DNA of 64,000 nucleotides from Streptomyces cynarae (GCF_025642135.1 NZ_CP106793.1:1595001-1659000); one strand, 5' to 3'; shown: positions 28,710 through 37,765, counted from the first letter of the stretch. Notes: generated by a model from the sequence alone, not told the origin. Translations and numbers: made by a program.

Positions 28710-30236
28710 TCACGCCGCTTCCGTCCGGTCCGCCGCCATGCCCGCCGCGTCCAACAGGGCCGTGCCCACGATCAGGTCGGCCCCGCCGAACTCCGGGTCG
28801 TCCAGCTCGGTGCCGTCGTCCACCGCGAACAGCAGCTTCTCCTCCCCCTGCCGGTACGCCGTGCCCACCGGCGGGCTCGCCGCGTGCACAGCCAGCAGGG
28901 CGACCAGATAGGGCAGGTCGGGGTCCTTGCGGCGCGCCTCGGCCAACAGCCCCGACAGCCGTCGTGGTGCGTCCGCCGGCAGGTCGAGCAGTTCCATGGC
29001 GGCGGCCAGCTGCTCCTCGCTGAACCTGCTGTCGTCCGGTGTGGCGATCAGGTCCGGCTCGGGCATCTCGGCGCCCAGGTGCTCGCGCTCCACCGGGGGC
29101 GTCAGCAGCAGGTCGACGAGGTCTGAGACCCGCACGGAGAACGGCGTACGCAGTCCCGTGCCGTGCGTGAAGAAGGCGTCCGTGACCTGAGTCGCCCGCT
29201 CGAGCGCCAGAGGCAGCACCTGCGCGACGAGATGTCCGTAAAGGTCGATCCCGGACCTCGCGACAGGCGTGGCGAACGCCTGCCGGTCCTGCTCGGCGCG
29301 GAACAGCGGGCCCGCTTCCAGGAGCCGGGACTGCAGCTGCGTGTGCCGGCGGATGCAGTCCTTGACGATGTCGACGAGTTCGGCGGCGCGCCGCTTCTGA
29401 TCGGGGTCCTCGGACTCGTCTCGGGCCTTGCGGATGTTGGTGAGGATCGCGTTCTCGTGGCGGTAGCGCTCGGCGACGTGGTCGAGGGCCTCGGTGATCA
29501 TGTCCGGGACCGCGTTCAGCCAGTCCACCGCGCGGACGTTGCGCCGGGTGGCGTCCAGGGCCTTGCGCAGGGACTCCGAGTACTGCACGGTCCGGTAGCG
29601 CGCCTGCTCGGCCGCGAGCTGGGCGTCGGCGAGGCGGCCCCTGCTGATCAGCACCTCCAGTTTGACCTCGGCGGCGATCTGGGCGCTGGTGACATCGGTG
29701 TCGAGGGCGCCGACGAGGACGTTGACCGCCTCGTCCGTCGTCCGCAGGTAGACGCCTCCGCCGTAGCCCGGGACCTCCTCGATCAGTTTGAAGTCGTAGT
29801 CGCGGCGGACGTACGTGCCGTCCGGGGCGAACGTGCCGTAGACGGCGCGGAAGCCGCGGTCGACGCTGCCGACGTTGATCAGGTTCTCCAGGACCCAGCG
29901 GGCCACGCGCTCGTGTTCGGCGGGCGGGCGCTGCGGGGCCTGGGCGGCGATGCGCGGGATGAGGCGGGCGACTATCTGGTCGTGGTCCGCGCCCGTGTCG
30001 AAGTCCATGTTCAGCGTGACCAGGTCGATGGCGGCGAGGGCGATCTCCGCCATGCCGTACACCGAGTACTCGCCCGCGAGGTTGGCCTTGCGCGCGTCCA
30101 GGTCGTGCAGCGGCGCGGTGCAGGCGAGCGCGCGCAGCCGCCGGGCCAGCCCCTCGTCGGCGGCCGGCCCCGCAGCGGGGCGCGGCCCCGTGCCGAACTG
30201 GGGCGGAACACGATCCGTCGATGCAGGCGAAGTCAC
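28710..30236 (-). CDS. mksF/jetA-like: MksF (JetA)-like kleisin subunit
   Basis: A 508-residue, largely helical protein with the profile of MukF/MksF kleisins. An N-terminal winged-helix-like region (about 40-130, YSVYGMAEIALAAIDLVTLN) is followed by a long helical middle with heptad character (about 180-330, RLADAQLAAEQARYRTVQYS) and a C-terminal domain. It is the first gene of the operon. The GTG at 30236 is chosen because TAATCT lies 7 bases upstream, indicating a leaderless transcript that begins at the start codon; the open frame continues upstream to 30266. Kleisins bridge the SMC heads. The family assignment combines length, helical content and context. Confidence 0.75.
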   Translation of the reverse strand: MTSPASTDRVPPQFGTGPRPAAGPAADEGLARRLRALACTAPLHDLDARKANLAGEYSVYGMAEIALAAIDLVTLNMDFDTGADHDQIVARLIPRIAAQAPQRPPAEHERVARWVLENLINVGSVDRGFRAVYGTFAPDGTYVRRDYDFKLIEEVPGYGGGVYLRTTDEAVNVLVGALDTDVTSAQIAAEVKLEVLISRGRLADAQLAAEQARYRTVQYSESLRKALDATRRNVRAVDWLNAVPDMITEALDHVAERYRHENAILTNIRKARDESEDPDQKRRAAELVDIVKDCIRRHTQLQSRLLEAGPLFRAEQDRQAFATPVARSGIDLYGHLVAQVLPLALERATQVTDAFFTHGTGLRTPFSVRVSDLVDLLLTPPVEREHLGAEMPEPDLIATPDDSRFSEEQLAAAMELLDLPADAPRRLSGLLAEARRKDPDLPYLVALLAVHAASPPVGTAYRQGEEKLLFAVDDGTELDDPEFGGADLIVGTALLDAAGMAADRTEAA

Positions 30237-30243
30237 GGTGCAC

Positions 30244-30249
30244 AGATTA
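30244..30249 (-). promoter_or_regulatory. -10 element of the mks operon (leaderless)
   Basis: TAATCT on the minus strand ends 7 bases before the GTG at 30236, the geometry of leaderless Streptomyces transcripts. A clear -35 is not seen. Confidence 0.5.
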
Positions 30250-30323
30250 GGTCCTGGGTCTGACAACGACCCAAATCGCCGGGTGCGCTCCGCCGGACGC
30301 GCCCTGCGGCAAAGCCGCCGATG

Positions 30324-31034
30324 TCAAGCCCCGCGTCCCTGACCTGTGCCGGCTACCCGGCGCCCGTACACCTCGACCAGGCCCGCTCGTGAGTCGTCGA
30401 GGTAGACCGCCAGGAGCTGCTCGGCCTTTTCGCGCTGCCCCGCCTGCAGGGTCCGGAGAATCTGTTCGTTGCGCGCCAGGTAGGGCTCGTGCAGCCGGCG
30501 CGGGTCCGCCACCACGTGGAACGCCAGGCGCAGTTCGGCGAAGACGCTGCGCATCAGTTCGTCCATGCGTTCGCTCCCGGCGAGCGCCACCAGTTCACGG
30601 TGGAAGTGGATGTTGGCCGTCGAGACGCCTTTCCAGTCACCTTCGCGCGCCGCCCGCTGCCCCTCCGCGACCGCCGCCGCGAGACCTTCGAGGGCGTACG
30701 GCGGCTGTCCGAGACCCCGTACGACGGCGCCCTCGACGAGCGTGCGGGTGCGGTAGATGTCCTCGACGTCGTCCACCGTCAGGACCCGTACGAAGACGCC
30801 CCGGTTCAACTCGTGGACGAGCAGCCTCTCGTGTGTGAGCAGCCGGAACGCCTCGCGCAGCGTGTTGCGCGAGACGCCGAGTGCGCCGCCGATGCTGTCC
30901 TCCGACAGCCGGGTGCCGGGCGGGAAGTAGCCCTCGGCGATACGGCTCCTGAGGATGTCCGACACCCGCTCGGCGGTGCTGGTGCGCCCCAGCAGCGCGC
31001 GGTCGTCGGCCAGTCCCGTCAGCTCCTCTGCCAT
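30324..31034 (-). CDS. GntR-family (FadR/FCD type) transcriptional regulator
   Basis: A 236-residue regulator. The N-terminal winged helix-turn-helix (about 18-82) contains GTRLSEDSIGGALGVSRNTL with the recognition helix SRNTLREAFRLL. The C-terminal FCD domain (about 90-220) is all-helical and keeps histidines that could hold a metal (NIHFHRELVAL, then HEPYLARNEQ). FCD regulators usually sense carboxylic acids or amino-acid derivatives. It is divergent from the transporter, DUF1445 and pxpABC genes, with a perfect 19-base palindrome 49 bases upstream of its start, so it most likely controls that operon and itself. The effector may be 5-oxoproline or D-glutamate (inference). Confidence 0.9.
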   Translation of the reverse strand: MAEELTGLADDRALLGRTSTAERVSDILRSRIAEGYFPPGTRLSEDSIGGALGVSRNTLREAFRLLTHERLLVHELNRGVFVRVLTVDDVEDIYRTRTLVEGAVVRGLGQPPYALEGLAAAVAEGQRAAREGDWKGVSTANIHFHRELVALAGSERMDELMRSVFAELRLAFHVVADPRRLHEPYLARNEQILRTLQAGQREKAEQLLAVYLDDSRAGLVEVYGRRVAGTGQGRGA

Positions 31035-31082
31035 GCCCGGAATTCAAGCGCAGAGACAAGGACGAGACAACGTGGGTATTGA

Positions 31083-31101
31083 AGGATCGTTCAACGATCC
31101 T
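31083..31101. promoter_or_regulatory. Palindromic operator candidate between gntR and the pxp operon
   Basis: AGGATCGTTCAACGATCCT is a perfect inverted repeat: 9-base arms (31083-31091, 31093-31101) around a single C. It lies in the 194-base gap between the divergent GntR gene and the transporter gene, where a FadR-type dimer would be expected to bind. Confidence 0.65.
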
Positions 31102-31160
31102 CTACCGTGCTGGGCACGACACCGCTCCGCTCACCGTGGCGTCGCGTCTTCCGCACCCCA

Positions 31161-31205
31161 CGGCTCATCCCGCAAGCACCCTCCGGCTCATCCCGCAAGC
31201 ACCCT
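31161..31205. repeat. 22-bp tandem direct repeat in the leader of the pxp operon
   Basis: A 22-base unit starting CGGCTCATCCCGC and ending AAGCACCCT occurs at 31161-31182 and again at 31184-31205, identical and separated by one base. It ends 23 bases before the transporter ATG. Confidence 0.8.
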
Positions 31206-31228
31206 TCGTCCCTCACTGCGAGGTGCCC

Positions 31229-32548
31229 ATGAGCACGACTCCTTCCTCCCCGGCCCCGACCGCCGACGCCCGCTCCGGCGCCGGTGAACGCGGCGCTGAC
31301 GACGGCGCGTTGGGCTGGTTGCGCGCCCTCGGCCCGCGTGGCCGCCGTGCCTTCGCGGGCGCCTTCGGCGGCTATGCCCTGGACTCGTACGACTACTTCA
31401 CGCTGCCGCTGAGCATGGTCGCGCTGGCGGCGTACTTCCATCTGGACAGCGGCCAGACCGGCCTGTTCACCACGGTCACCCTGGTCGTCTCGGCGGTCGG
31501 CGGCGCCGTCGCGGGTGTGGTCGCCGACCGCGTCGGACGGGTGAAGGCCCTGATGATCACCGTGGTGACGTACGCCGTCTTCACGGTCGCCTGCGGCTTC
31601 GCTCCGACCTACGAGACCCTGCTGGTCTTCCGTGCCCTGCAGGGCCTCGGCTTCGGCGGCGAGTGGGCGGTCGGCGCGATCCTGGTCGCCGAGTACGCGA
31701 GCGCCCGGCACCGGGGCCGTACCCTCGGCGCGATCCAGAGCTCCTGGGCCGTCGGCTGGGCGCTGGCCGCGGTCGTCTACACCCTGGTCTTCTCGTTCCT
31801 GGGCGACGACCTGGCCTGGCGGGTGATGTTCTGGACCGGTGCGCTGCCCGCGCTGCTGGTGATCTGGATGCGCCGCCGGGTGCACGACGCCCCGGAGGCG
31901 ACGGCCCAGCGCGAACAGAGCGCACAGAAGGGCTCCTTCGCCGCGATCTTCAAGCCGGGCAGGGACGGGCAGCCCGGCCTGCTGCGCACGACGGTCTTCG
32001 CGGGTCTGCTCTCCACCGGTGTCCAGGGCGGCTACTACACACTGGCGACCTGGGTGCCGACGTACCTGAAGTCGGAGCGGGGCCTGTCGGTCGTCGGCAC
32101 CGGCTCCTACCTGACGTTCCTGATCTCCGGGGCCTTCCTCGGCTACCTCACCGGCGGCCACCTCACCGACCGGCTCGGCCGCAGGCGCAACATCTGGCTC
32201 TTCGCCCTGCTGTCGGCGATCTGCATCCTGGCGTACGCGAACATCCCGAGCGGCGCCAACACCCTGCTCCTGGTGCTCGGTTTCCCGCTCGGGTTCTGCA
32301 TGTCGGCCATCTTCAGCGGCTTCGGGTCGTACCTGAGCGAGCTGTACCCGACGGCGGTGCGCGGCACGGGGCAGGGCTTCACCTACAACGCCGGTCGCGC
32401 GGTGGGCGCCGCCTTCCCGACCCTGGTGGGCTTCCTGGCCGACAGCTGGGGCGTGGGCGGTGCCCTGGTCTTCGGGGCGATCGGGTACGGGATCGCGGCG
32501 CTGGCGCTGCTGGGCCTGCCGGAGACGCGCGGGAAGGAGCTGCGGTGA
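31229..32548 (+). CDS. MFS transporter (sialate/hydroxybenzoate-type), first gene of the 5-oxoproline operon
   Basis: A 439-residue major-facilitator permease with twelve predicted helices. The family loop signature between helices 2 and 3 is present ([11 protein letters not shown]), with its second-half counterpart [13 protein letters not shown]. The N-terminal [12 protein letters not shown] resembles aromatic-acid or sialate symporters of the MHS/AAHS branches. Its stop overlaps the DUF1445 start (GTGA), and pxpABC follow, so it probably imports a carboxylate such as 5-oxoproline or D-glutamate. That substrate is inferred from context only. The ATG at 31229 has GAGG 5 bases upstream. Confidence 0.9.
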   Translation: MSTTPSSPAPTADARSGAGERGADDGALGWLRALGPRGRRAFAGAFGGYALDSYDYFTLPLSMVALAAYFHLDSGQTGLFTTVTLVVSAVGGAVAGVVADRVGRVKALMITVVTYAVFTVACGFAPTYETLLVFRALQGLGFGGEWAVGAILVAEYASARHRGRTLGAIQSSWAVGWALAAVVYTLVFSFLGDDLAWRVMFWTGALPALLVIWMRRRVHDAPEATAQREQSAQKGSFAAIFKPGRDGQPGLLRTTVFAGLLSTGVQGGYYTLATWVPTYLKSERGLSVVGTGSYLTFLISGAFLGYLTGGHLTDRLGRRRNIWLFALLSAICILAYANIPSGANTLLLVLGFPLGFCMSAIFSGFGSYLSELYPTAVRGTGQGFTYNAGRAVGAAFPTLVGFLADSWGVGGALVFGAIGYGIAALALLGLPETRGKELR

Positions 32549-33390
32549 ACCGCACGGAAGACCACTCCCCGACCCTCACGGAAGACCGACCGCTGATCCT
32601 CGTCGACGAGCACGCGCACGCGTGGAGCGCGAAGGACGCCCGGGCCCGTGTCCGGGAGGGACTGAGCGGCCCCACCGCCGGTGTCGCCGCAGGCCACACC
32701 CAGGTCAACCTGATCTCGGTGCCCGCCGACTGGGCGTACGACACCCTGCTGTTCTGCCAGCGCAACCCCAAGCCCTGTCCGGTCCTGGACGTCACCGACG
32801 CGGGCTCCCCCACGACCGTTCTCGCGGAGGGCGCCGACCTGCGGACCGATCTGCCGCGCTACCGGGTGTGGCGGGACGGCGTACTGGTGGACGAGCCGAC
32901 GGACGTCCGCTCCCACTGGCGGGACGACCTGGTGTCGTTCCTCATCGGGTGCAGCTTCACCTTCGAGTGGGCGCTCGGCGAGGCGGGCGTGCCCCTGCGC
33001 CACATCGAGCAGGGCCGCAACGTCCCGATGTACGTCACCGCCCGCCCCTGCCGTCCGGCAGGGCGGCTGCACGGCCCCATGGTGGTGTCCATGCGCCCGG
33101 TCCCGCCACGGCACCTGCCCGCCGCGATCCGGGAGAGCAGCCTGCTCCCCGCGGTGCACGGCGGCCCCGTACACTGCGGCGATCCGTCGGCCCTCGGCAT
33201 CGAGGACCTCCGCCGGCCCGACTTCGGCGACCCGGTGGACGCCGAACCGGACGACATCCCGGTGTTCTGGGCCTGCGGCGTGACCCCGCAGGCCGCGGTG
33301 ATGGCCTCACGCCCGCCGTTCGCCATCACCCACGCGCCGGGGCAGATGTTCATCACCGACGCCCGCGACGACCAGTACCGCGTGGTCTGA
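32545..33390 (+). CDS. DUF1445 family protein (D-glutamate cyclase-like, putative hydro-lyase)
   Basis: A 281-residue protein of the DUF1445 family ([20 protein letters not shown], about 31-50, and the family-typical [14 protein letters not shown] near 127 are visible). The human homologue, DGLUCY, converts D-glutamate to 5-oxo-D-proline, and bacterial members often sit with pxpABC. The likely role is therefore to make or use a 5-oxoproline that PxpABC then opens. The start GTG overlaps the transporter stop, with GGAAGGAG upstream. The last 25 bases of the gene are the first of three tandem 25-base copies, so the region around its stop codon has been duplicated. Confidence 0.87.
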   Translation: MNRTEDHSPTLTEDRPLILVDEHAHAWSAKDARARVREGLSGPTAGVAAGHTQVNLISVPADWAYDTLLFCQRNPKPCPVLDVTDAGSPTTVLAEGADLRTDLPRYRVWRDGVLVDEPTDVRSHWRDDLVSFLIGCSFTFEWALGEAGVPLRHIEQGRNVPMYVTARPCRPAGRLHGPMVVSMRPVPPRHLPAAIRESSLLPAVHGGPVHCGDPSALGIEDLRRPDFGDPVDAEPDDIPVFWACGVTPQAAVMASRPPFAITHAPGQMFITDARDDQYRVV

Positions 33391-33440
33391 CGACGACCGG
33401 TGCCACGTCGCTCGACGACGACCGGTACCGCGTCGCCCGA
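33366..33440. repeat. Three 25-bp tandem repeats spanning the DUF1445 stop codon
   Basis: Units at 33366-33390, 33391-33415 and 33416-33440 all begin CGACGACC and end in GA, differing at a few positions. The first encodes the C-terminus DDQYRVV plus stop; the next two fill the gap before pxpA. Confidence 0.85.
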
Positions 33441-33462
33441 CGGCGCCCGACCAGGAGGGACC

Positions 33463-34215
33463 ATGATCGATCTGAACGCCGATCTCGGCGAGGGCTTCGG
33501 CCGCTGGCAGCTCACCGACGACGAGCGGCTGCTGTCGGTCGTCACGAGCGCCAACGTGGCCTGCGGGTTCCACGCGGGGGACGCGGCCACCATGCGCCGG
33601 GTGTGCGAACTGGCGGCCGAGCGCGGCGTTCGGATCGGCGCCCAGGTCTCCTACCGCGACCTGGCCGGTTTCGGGCGGCGCTCGATGGATGTGCCGCCCG
33701 ACGAACTGGCCGCCGAAGTGGCGTACCAGATCGGCGCGTTGGAGGTCTTCGCGCGCGCGGCGGGCTCCCGCGTGGCGTACGTGAAGCCGCACGGCGCGCT
33801 CTACAACCGGGTGGTCCACGACGAGCGGCAGGCCCAGGCGGTCGTCGACGGCGTGCTGCTCGCCGACGCGACTCTGCCCGTGCTGGGGCTGCCCGGGTCG
33901 CGTTTCCTGGAGGTGGCCGGCAAGGCCGGGCTCCCGGTCGTCACCGAAGCGTTCGCGGACCGCGCCTACACCGAGGAGGGCACGCTCGTGCCGCGCGGCC
34001 GCGACGGGGCGGTGATCACCGATCCCGACACGGTCGTCGTGCGCTCGGTGGGCCTCGCCCGCTCCGGAACCGTCGCCGCCCACTCGGGGCGCGAGATCCC
34101 GGTGCGCGCACGTTCCTTGTGCCTGCACGGCGACACGCCGGGCGCGGTCGACCTGGCCCGCCGGGTGCGCGCCGAGCTGGAGGCCTCGGGTGTTCGTGTG
34201 GAGGCCTTCGCATGA
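33463..34215 (+). CDS. pxpA: 5-oxoprolinase subunit PxpA (LamB/YcsF family)
   Basis: A 250-residue LamB/YcsF protein, the usual length. PxpA with PxpB and PxpC forms the bacterial ATP-dependent 5-oxoprolinase, opening 5-oxoproline to glutamate. The family N-terminus MIDLNADLGEGFGRW is perfect, and the conserved NVACGFHAGD (about 31-40) and VKPHGALYN (about 107-115) motifs are intact. It has an excellent ribosome binding site (CAGGAGGGA), and its stop overlaps the pxpB start (ATGA). It is cytoplasmic, with no signal sequence. Confidence 0.95.
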   Translation: MIDLNADLGEGFGRWQLTDDERLLSVVTSANVACGFHAGDAATMRRVCELAAERGVRIGAQVSYRDLAGFGRRSMDVPPDELAAEVAYQIGALEVFARAAGSRVAYVKPHGALYNRVVHDERQAQAVVDGVLLADATLPVLGLPGSRFLEVAGKAGLPVVTEAFADRAYTEEGTLVPRGRDGAVITDPDTVVVRSVGLARSGTVAAHSGREIPVRARSLCLHGDTPGAVDLARRVRAELEASGVRVEAFA

Positions 34216-34826
34216 GGGTGCTGCCCGTCGGGGACGAGGCGCTGCTGGTCGAGCTCTCCAGTGGCGACGAGGCACAGGCCCTGCACGCCGAGCTGCTGCG
34301 CCGTCGGGCCTCTGGTGAGCTGGCCGCTCGTGAGGTCGTCCCCGCGGCCCGCACGGTCCTCCTCGACGGCGTCGCCGACCCTGCCCGGCTCGCGGCCCGG
34401 ATCGCCGAGTGGGACATCCAGCCGGTCGCCACGCGCGCGCAGAAGCCGGTCGAGATCCCCGTACGGTACGACGGTCCCGATCTCCCGGAGGTGGCCGCCG
34501 CGTGGGGCGTATCGCGCGAGGAGGTGGTGCGGATCCACGCGGCGGCCGAATTCCGGGTCGCCTTCTGCGGGTTCGCGCCGGGGTTCGGTTATCTCACCGG
34601 CCTGCCGGACCGCTACCACGTGCCGCGCCGGGCCACCCCGCGCACGGCCGTCCCGGCGGGTTCGGTGGCGCTCGCGGGCCCGTACACCGGGGTCTATCCA
34701 CGCTCGTCGCCGGGGGGCTGGCAGCTCATCGGCACGACCGACGCGGTGCTGTGGGACCACGCGCGCGTGCCGGCCGCGCTGCTCACACCGGGCGTCAGCG
34801 TCCGCTTCGTCCCGGTGGGGTCCTGA
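34212..34826 (+). CDS. pxpB: 5-oxoprolinase subunit PxpB (KipI family)
   Basis: A 204-residue allophanate-hydrolase-subunit-1/KipI-type protein. It starts MRVLPVGDEALLVEL, and the family core CGFAPGFGYLTGLP (about 117-130) and the C-terminal SSPGGWQLIGTT motif are present. PxpB pairs with PxpC in 5-oxoprolinase; in Bacillus the homologue KipI also inhibits the kinase KinA. Overlaps at both ends (ATGA with pxpA, one base with pxpC) show tight coupling. Confidence 0.94.
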   Translation: MRVLPVGDEALLVELSSGDEAQALHAELLRRRASGELAAREVVPAARTVLLDGVADPARLAARIAEWDIQPVATRAQKPVEIPVRYDGPDLPEVAAAWGVSREEVVRIHAAAEFRVAFCGFAPGFGYLTGLPDRYHVPRRATPRTAVPAGSVALAGPYTGVYPRSSPGGWQLIGTTDAVLWDHARVPAALLTPGVSVRFVPVGS

Positions 34827-35694
34827 TGGCCGACCGTGCTCTCGTCGTCGTACGCGCCGGGCTGCTGACCACCGTGCAGGACCGGGGCCGGCCCGGCCAC
34901 GCCCATCTCGGGGTGCCGCGTTCCGGGGCGCTCGACGCGCCCGCGGCGGCGCTCGTCAATCGCCTGGTCGGCAACCCACCGGAAGCCGCCGTCCTGGAGA
35001 CCACGCTCAACGGCTGCGCGCTGCGCCCGCGTTCGGCGGTCGCCGTCGCGGTCGGCGGCGCGCCCTGCGCGGTCACCGTGGACGGCCGCCCCGCCCCGTG
35101 GGGGCGCCGGTCCGCGTGCCGGGCGGGGCGCTGCTGGAGGTGGGGCCCGCACGGGCCGGAGTACGCGGTTACGTCGGGGTCGCGGGCGGAGTGGCCGTGG
35201 ACCCGGTACTCGGCAGCCGCTCCACCGACCTGCTCTCCGGGCTCGGCCCGCCCCCGCTCGCGGACGGTGCCGTACTGCCCCTGGGGGTACCGACCGGCCC
35301 TCACGCGCGCGTGGACGCCGTTCCCCAGCCGGGCCCGCCGGCCGAGCTGGTGCTGCGGGTGACGCTCGGACCGCGCGCCGACTGGTTCACCCGGGGCGCG
35401 CTCCGCACGCTCGTCACGCGCGCGTACCGGGTGTCCGCCGCGAGCAATCGCATCGGCCTGCGCACCGAAGGGGCCGCCCTGGAGCGTGCCCGGACCGGTG
35501 AACTCCCCAGCGAGGGCATGGTGCTGGGTGCGGTGCAGGTGCCGCCCGACGGCCGCCCGGTCGTCTTCCTGGCCGACCATCCGACCACCGGGGGGTACCC
35601 GGTGATCGCGGTCGTCCGCACCGCCGACCTCGCGGCCGCCGCCCAGGCGGCCCCGGGCACCCCCGTGCGGTTCACGGCCGTGAGCCGCCGGTAG
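34826..35694 (+). CDS. pxpC: 5-oxoprolinase subunit PxpC (KipA family), with apparent one-base frameshift
   Basis: The corrected gene encodes 289 residues of the allophanate-hydrolase-subunit-2/KipA family. The N-terminal part has the family VVRAGLLTTVQDRGRPG and GVPRSGALD motifs; the C-terminal part has RVSAASNRIGLRTEG and EGMVLGAVQVPPDG. As read, the frame breaks after DGRPAPWG: the first part runs out of register and the rest continues in the next frame. Adding one G to the G5 run at 35100-35104 gives WGAPVRVPGGALLEVGPARAG, matching the family without a gap. PxpA and PxpB are intact, so an isolated real loss is unlikely. The stop lies 9 bases from that of the convergent SGNH gene. Confidence 0.9.
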
Positions 35695-35703
35695 ACGGGC
35701 CGC

Positions 35704-36557
35704 TCACGCCGCGTCCGGCTGCTCCGCGACCGACAGCGCGGCCAACGCGGAGGCCACCGCGTGCGATGCCGTCAGGTCCAGCCGGGCGCTGGTCCCCCTG
35801 GCCTTGTGACGGACCTCGTCGGCGGCCAGCGTGAGCAGCTGCGGCAGCAGATCGGTGCACCGCCTGGCCACCCAGCCCGTCCCGGCGGTGGCCAGCCACC
35901 ACAGGCTCGCCGAGCGGCTCGGCGCCGGCACCTCGGGGTCCACCGAGGGCGCGGTACCGGTGGCGAGGCCCGCCTCGGCGAGCAGCGCGTGGAAGCGCAG
36001 GGCGAGCTGCCGGTGCCCGCGCTCCCCGGATGCAGCCGGTCCGCGCTCCACATCGCGCGGTCGCTGATCCAGTCCCCGTCCGCCGCGTGCAGATGCACCG
36101 CCCCGTGCCGTTCGGACAGCGCGTGCACGACCGTGTTGACGGCCCGCTGCCTGCGCGCCAGCGGGCGCGCCAGCGCCCCGGGCAGCCGCAGCATCGTCCC
36201 CGGGTCCGGCAGGCACGCCGTGAGCAGCACCGTGCCGTGCGCGCGGAACGCGGCGTACACCTGGTCGAGGCGGGCGGCCACGGCGTGGATGTCGAAGGTG
36301 CAGCGCAGGGTGTCGTTGACGCCTATGACCACGGAGACGACATCGGGGCGCAGGTCGAGCGCGGCCGGGGTCTGCCGTTCCAGGAGGTCCCGGGTCTGGG
36401 CGCCGCTGACGGCGAGGTTGGTGAACTCCGCGGGGCTGTCCGCCGGGGCGAGCCCTTCGGCGAGGAGCGCGGCCCACCCCCGCCAGGTGTCCCCGACGGG
36501 GTCGCCCACGCCTTCCGTCAGCGAGTCGCCGAGCGCGACGAACCGCAGGGGTCTCAT
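35704..36557 (-). CDS. SGNH/GDSL hydrolase, with apparent one-base frameshift
   Basis: A 284-residue SGNH-fold esterase once corrected. Block I is FVALGDSLTEGVGDP (nucleophile Ser, residue 12), the Gly position is NLAVSGAQT, the Asn block is VVIGVNDTLR and the catalytic Asp/His block reads SADRLHPG. Directly after that His the frame breaks. Adding one base to the C4 run (plus strand 36024-36027) restores GERGHRQLALRFHALLAEAG, the normal end of the fold. The ATG overlaps the stop of the upstream glycosyltransferase (ATGA), so this is the third gene of an operon with two glycosyltransferases. It may add to or remove acyl groups from the glycolipid or glycan they make. No signal peptide. Confidence 0.88.
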
Positions 36558-37765
36558 CGCACGCCCTCCCGGGCCGCCTCCCGCGGGCGGGGGTCACCGG
36601 CCGCCGTCGGAGTGTCGAACGGCAGGGCGTCGTGCGCCGCGAGGAACGCGTCCACCGCCGTCTTCCAGCCGAAGCACTCGGCACGCGCGCGTGCCGTCTC
36701 CCGGCGCTCGCACTCGGAGCGTTCCATGAGCAGCTCCACCGCGTCGGCGAAGGCCTCACCGGTGTTCACGGCGGTCGCCCCGGCCGAGCCGATCACCTCG
36801 GGCAGCGCGGAGAGGGCGCTGGCCACCACGGGCGTGCCGCACGCCATCGCCTCCAGGGCGGCGAGCCCGAAGGTCTCGGCGGGACCCGGGGCCAGGCACA
36901 CGTCGGCCGTGGCCTGCAGCGCGCCGAGCAGGTCCCGGTCGGCCACGTGACCGAGGAAGGCGACGGGCAGCCGCCGCTCCTCGGCCCGCTGTTCGAGCCG
37001 GGCCCGCAGCGGCCCGTCCCCGGCGACCACCAGCACCACGCGCCGTCCGCGGTGCAGCAGGGCCTCCAGGGCGTCCAGGGCCGTGCCGGGCTTCTTCTCC
37101 ACGGACAGCCGGGAGCACATGACGAGCAGCGTCTCGTCCCCGCGCGCGTACCGTGCGCGCAGCCCCGCGTCCCGCAACGCCGGGTGCCGCTGTGCGAGGT
37201 CGACGCCCAGCGGTGCCCGTACGACGTTGCGGGCGCCGATCCGTACGAACTCACGCTCGGCGAACTCGGTGGTGCACACCACGCGCGCGTAGGTGTGTGC
37301 CGTACGGGTGTTGAGGGCGTCGGCTGCGCGCCGGGACATGGTCTCGGACAGGCCCCAGGTGCGCAGGACGCCGTCGGCGGTCTCGTGGGAGACCATCACG
37401 GCGGGGACCCGGGCGCGCCGGGCCCACTTGCCGGTCCAGCGCAGGGTCGTGCGGTCGGAGACCTCGAGACGGTCGGGGTCGAGTTCCTCCAGGAGGGCGG
37501 CGACGCGGCGCTTGTCCACGAGGACGCGGTAGCCGCCGGTGCCGGGCAGCAACGGCCCCGGCAGGGTGATGACCCGGCCCTGCTCGGTCATCTCGTCGGT
37601 GTGGCGCTCGCCGGGCACGATGAGCACCGGCGCGTGCCCGGCCTCCTTGAAGCCCTTGCCCAGCTCGCGCAGCGCGGTGCGCAGACCGCCGGATGTGGGG
37701 GCGACGAAGTTGGCGAGCCGCACGATACGCAGCCCGGCGCCGGTCCGCTCGGTGGCGAAGCTCAT
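36554..37765 (-). CDS. GT4-family glycosyltransferase (second of a pair)
   Basis: A 403-residue GT-B fold enzyme. The C-terminal nucleotide-sugar domain carries SRLSVEKKPGTALDALEAL (about 228-246), GDGPLRARLE and the E-x7-E signature region APGPAETFGLAALEAMACG (about 314-332). The N-terminal domain starts RIVRLANFVAPTSGGL. It probably transfers a sugar, possibly mannose from GDP-mannose, to a lipid or glycan acceptor. Start and stop overlap its neighbours by four bases each (37762-37765, 36554-36557), making a tightly coupled three-gene operon. The acceptor cannot be read from sequence. Confidence 0.9.
   Translation of the reverse strand: MSFATERTGAGLRIVRLANFVAPTSGGLRTALRELGKGFKEAGHAPVLIVPGERHTDEMTEQGRVITLPGPLLPGTGGYRVLVDKRRVAALLEELDPDRLEVSDRTTLRWTGKWARRARVPAVMVSHETADGVLRTWGLSETMSRRAADALNTRTAHTYARVVCTTEFAEREFVRIGARNVVRAPLGVDLAQRHPALRDAGLRARYARGDETLLVMCSRLSVEKKPGTALDALEALLHRGRRVVLVVAGDGPLRARLEQRAEERRLPVAFLGHVADRDLLGALQATADVCLAPGPAETFGLAALEAMACGTPVVASALSALPEVIGSAGATAVNTGEAFADAVELLMERSECERRETARARAECFGWKTAVDAFLAAHDALPFDTPTAAGDPRPREAAREGVR

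Noticed and set aside
23089..30236. Complete Wadjet (JetABCD) defence system
   Set aside because: No JetD/MksG gene flanks the operon, so the defence label is not supported by this window alone.
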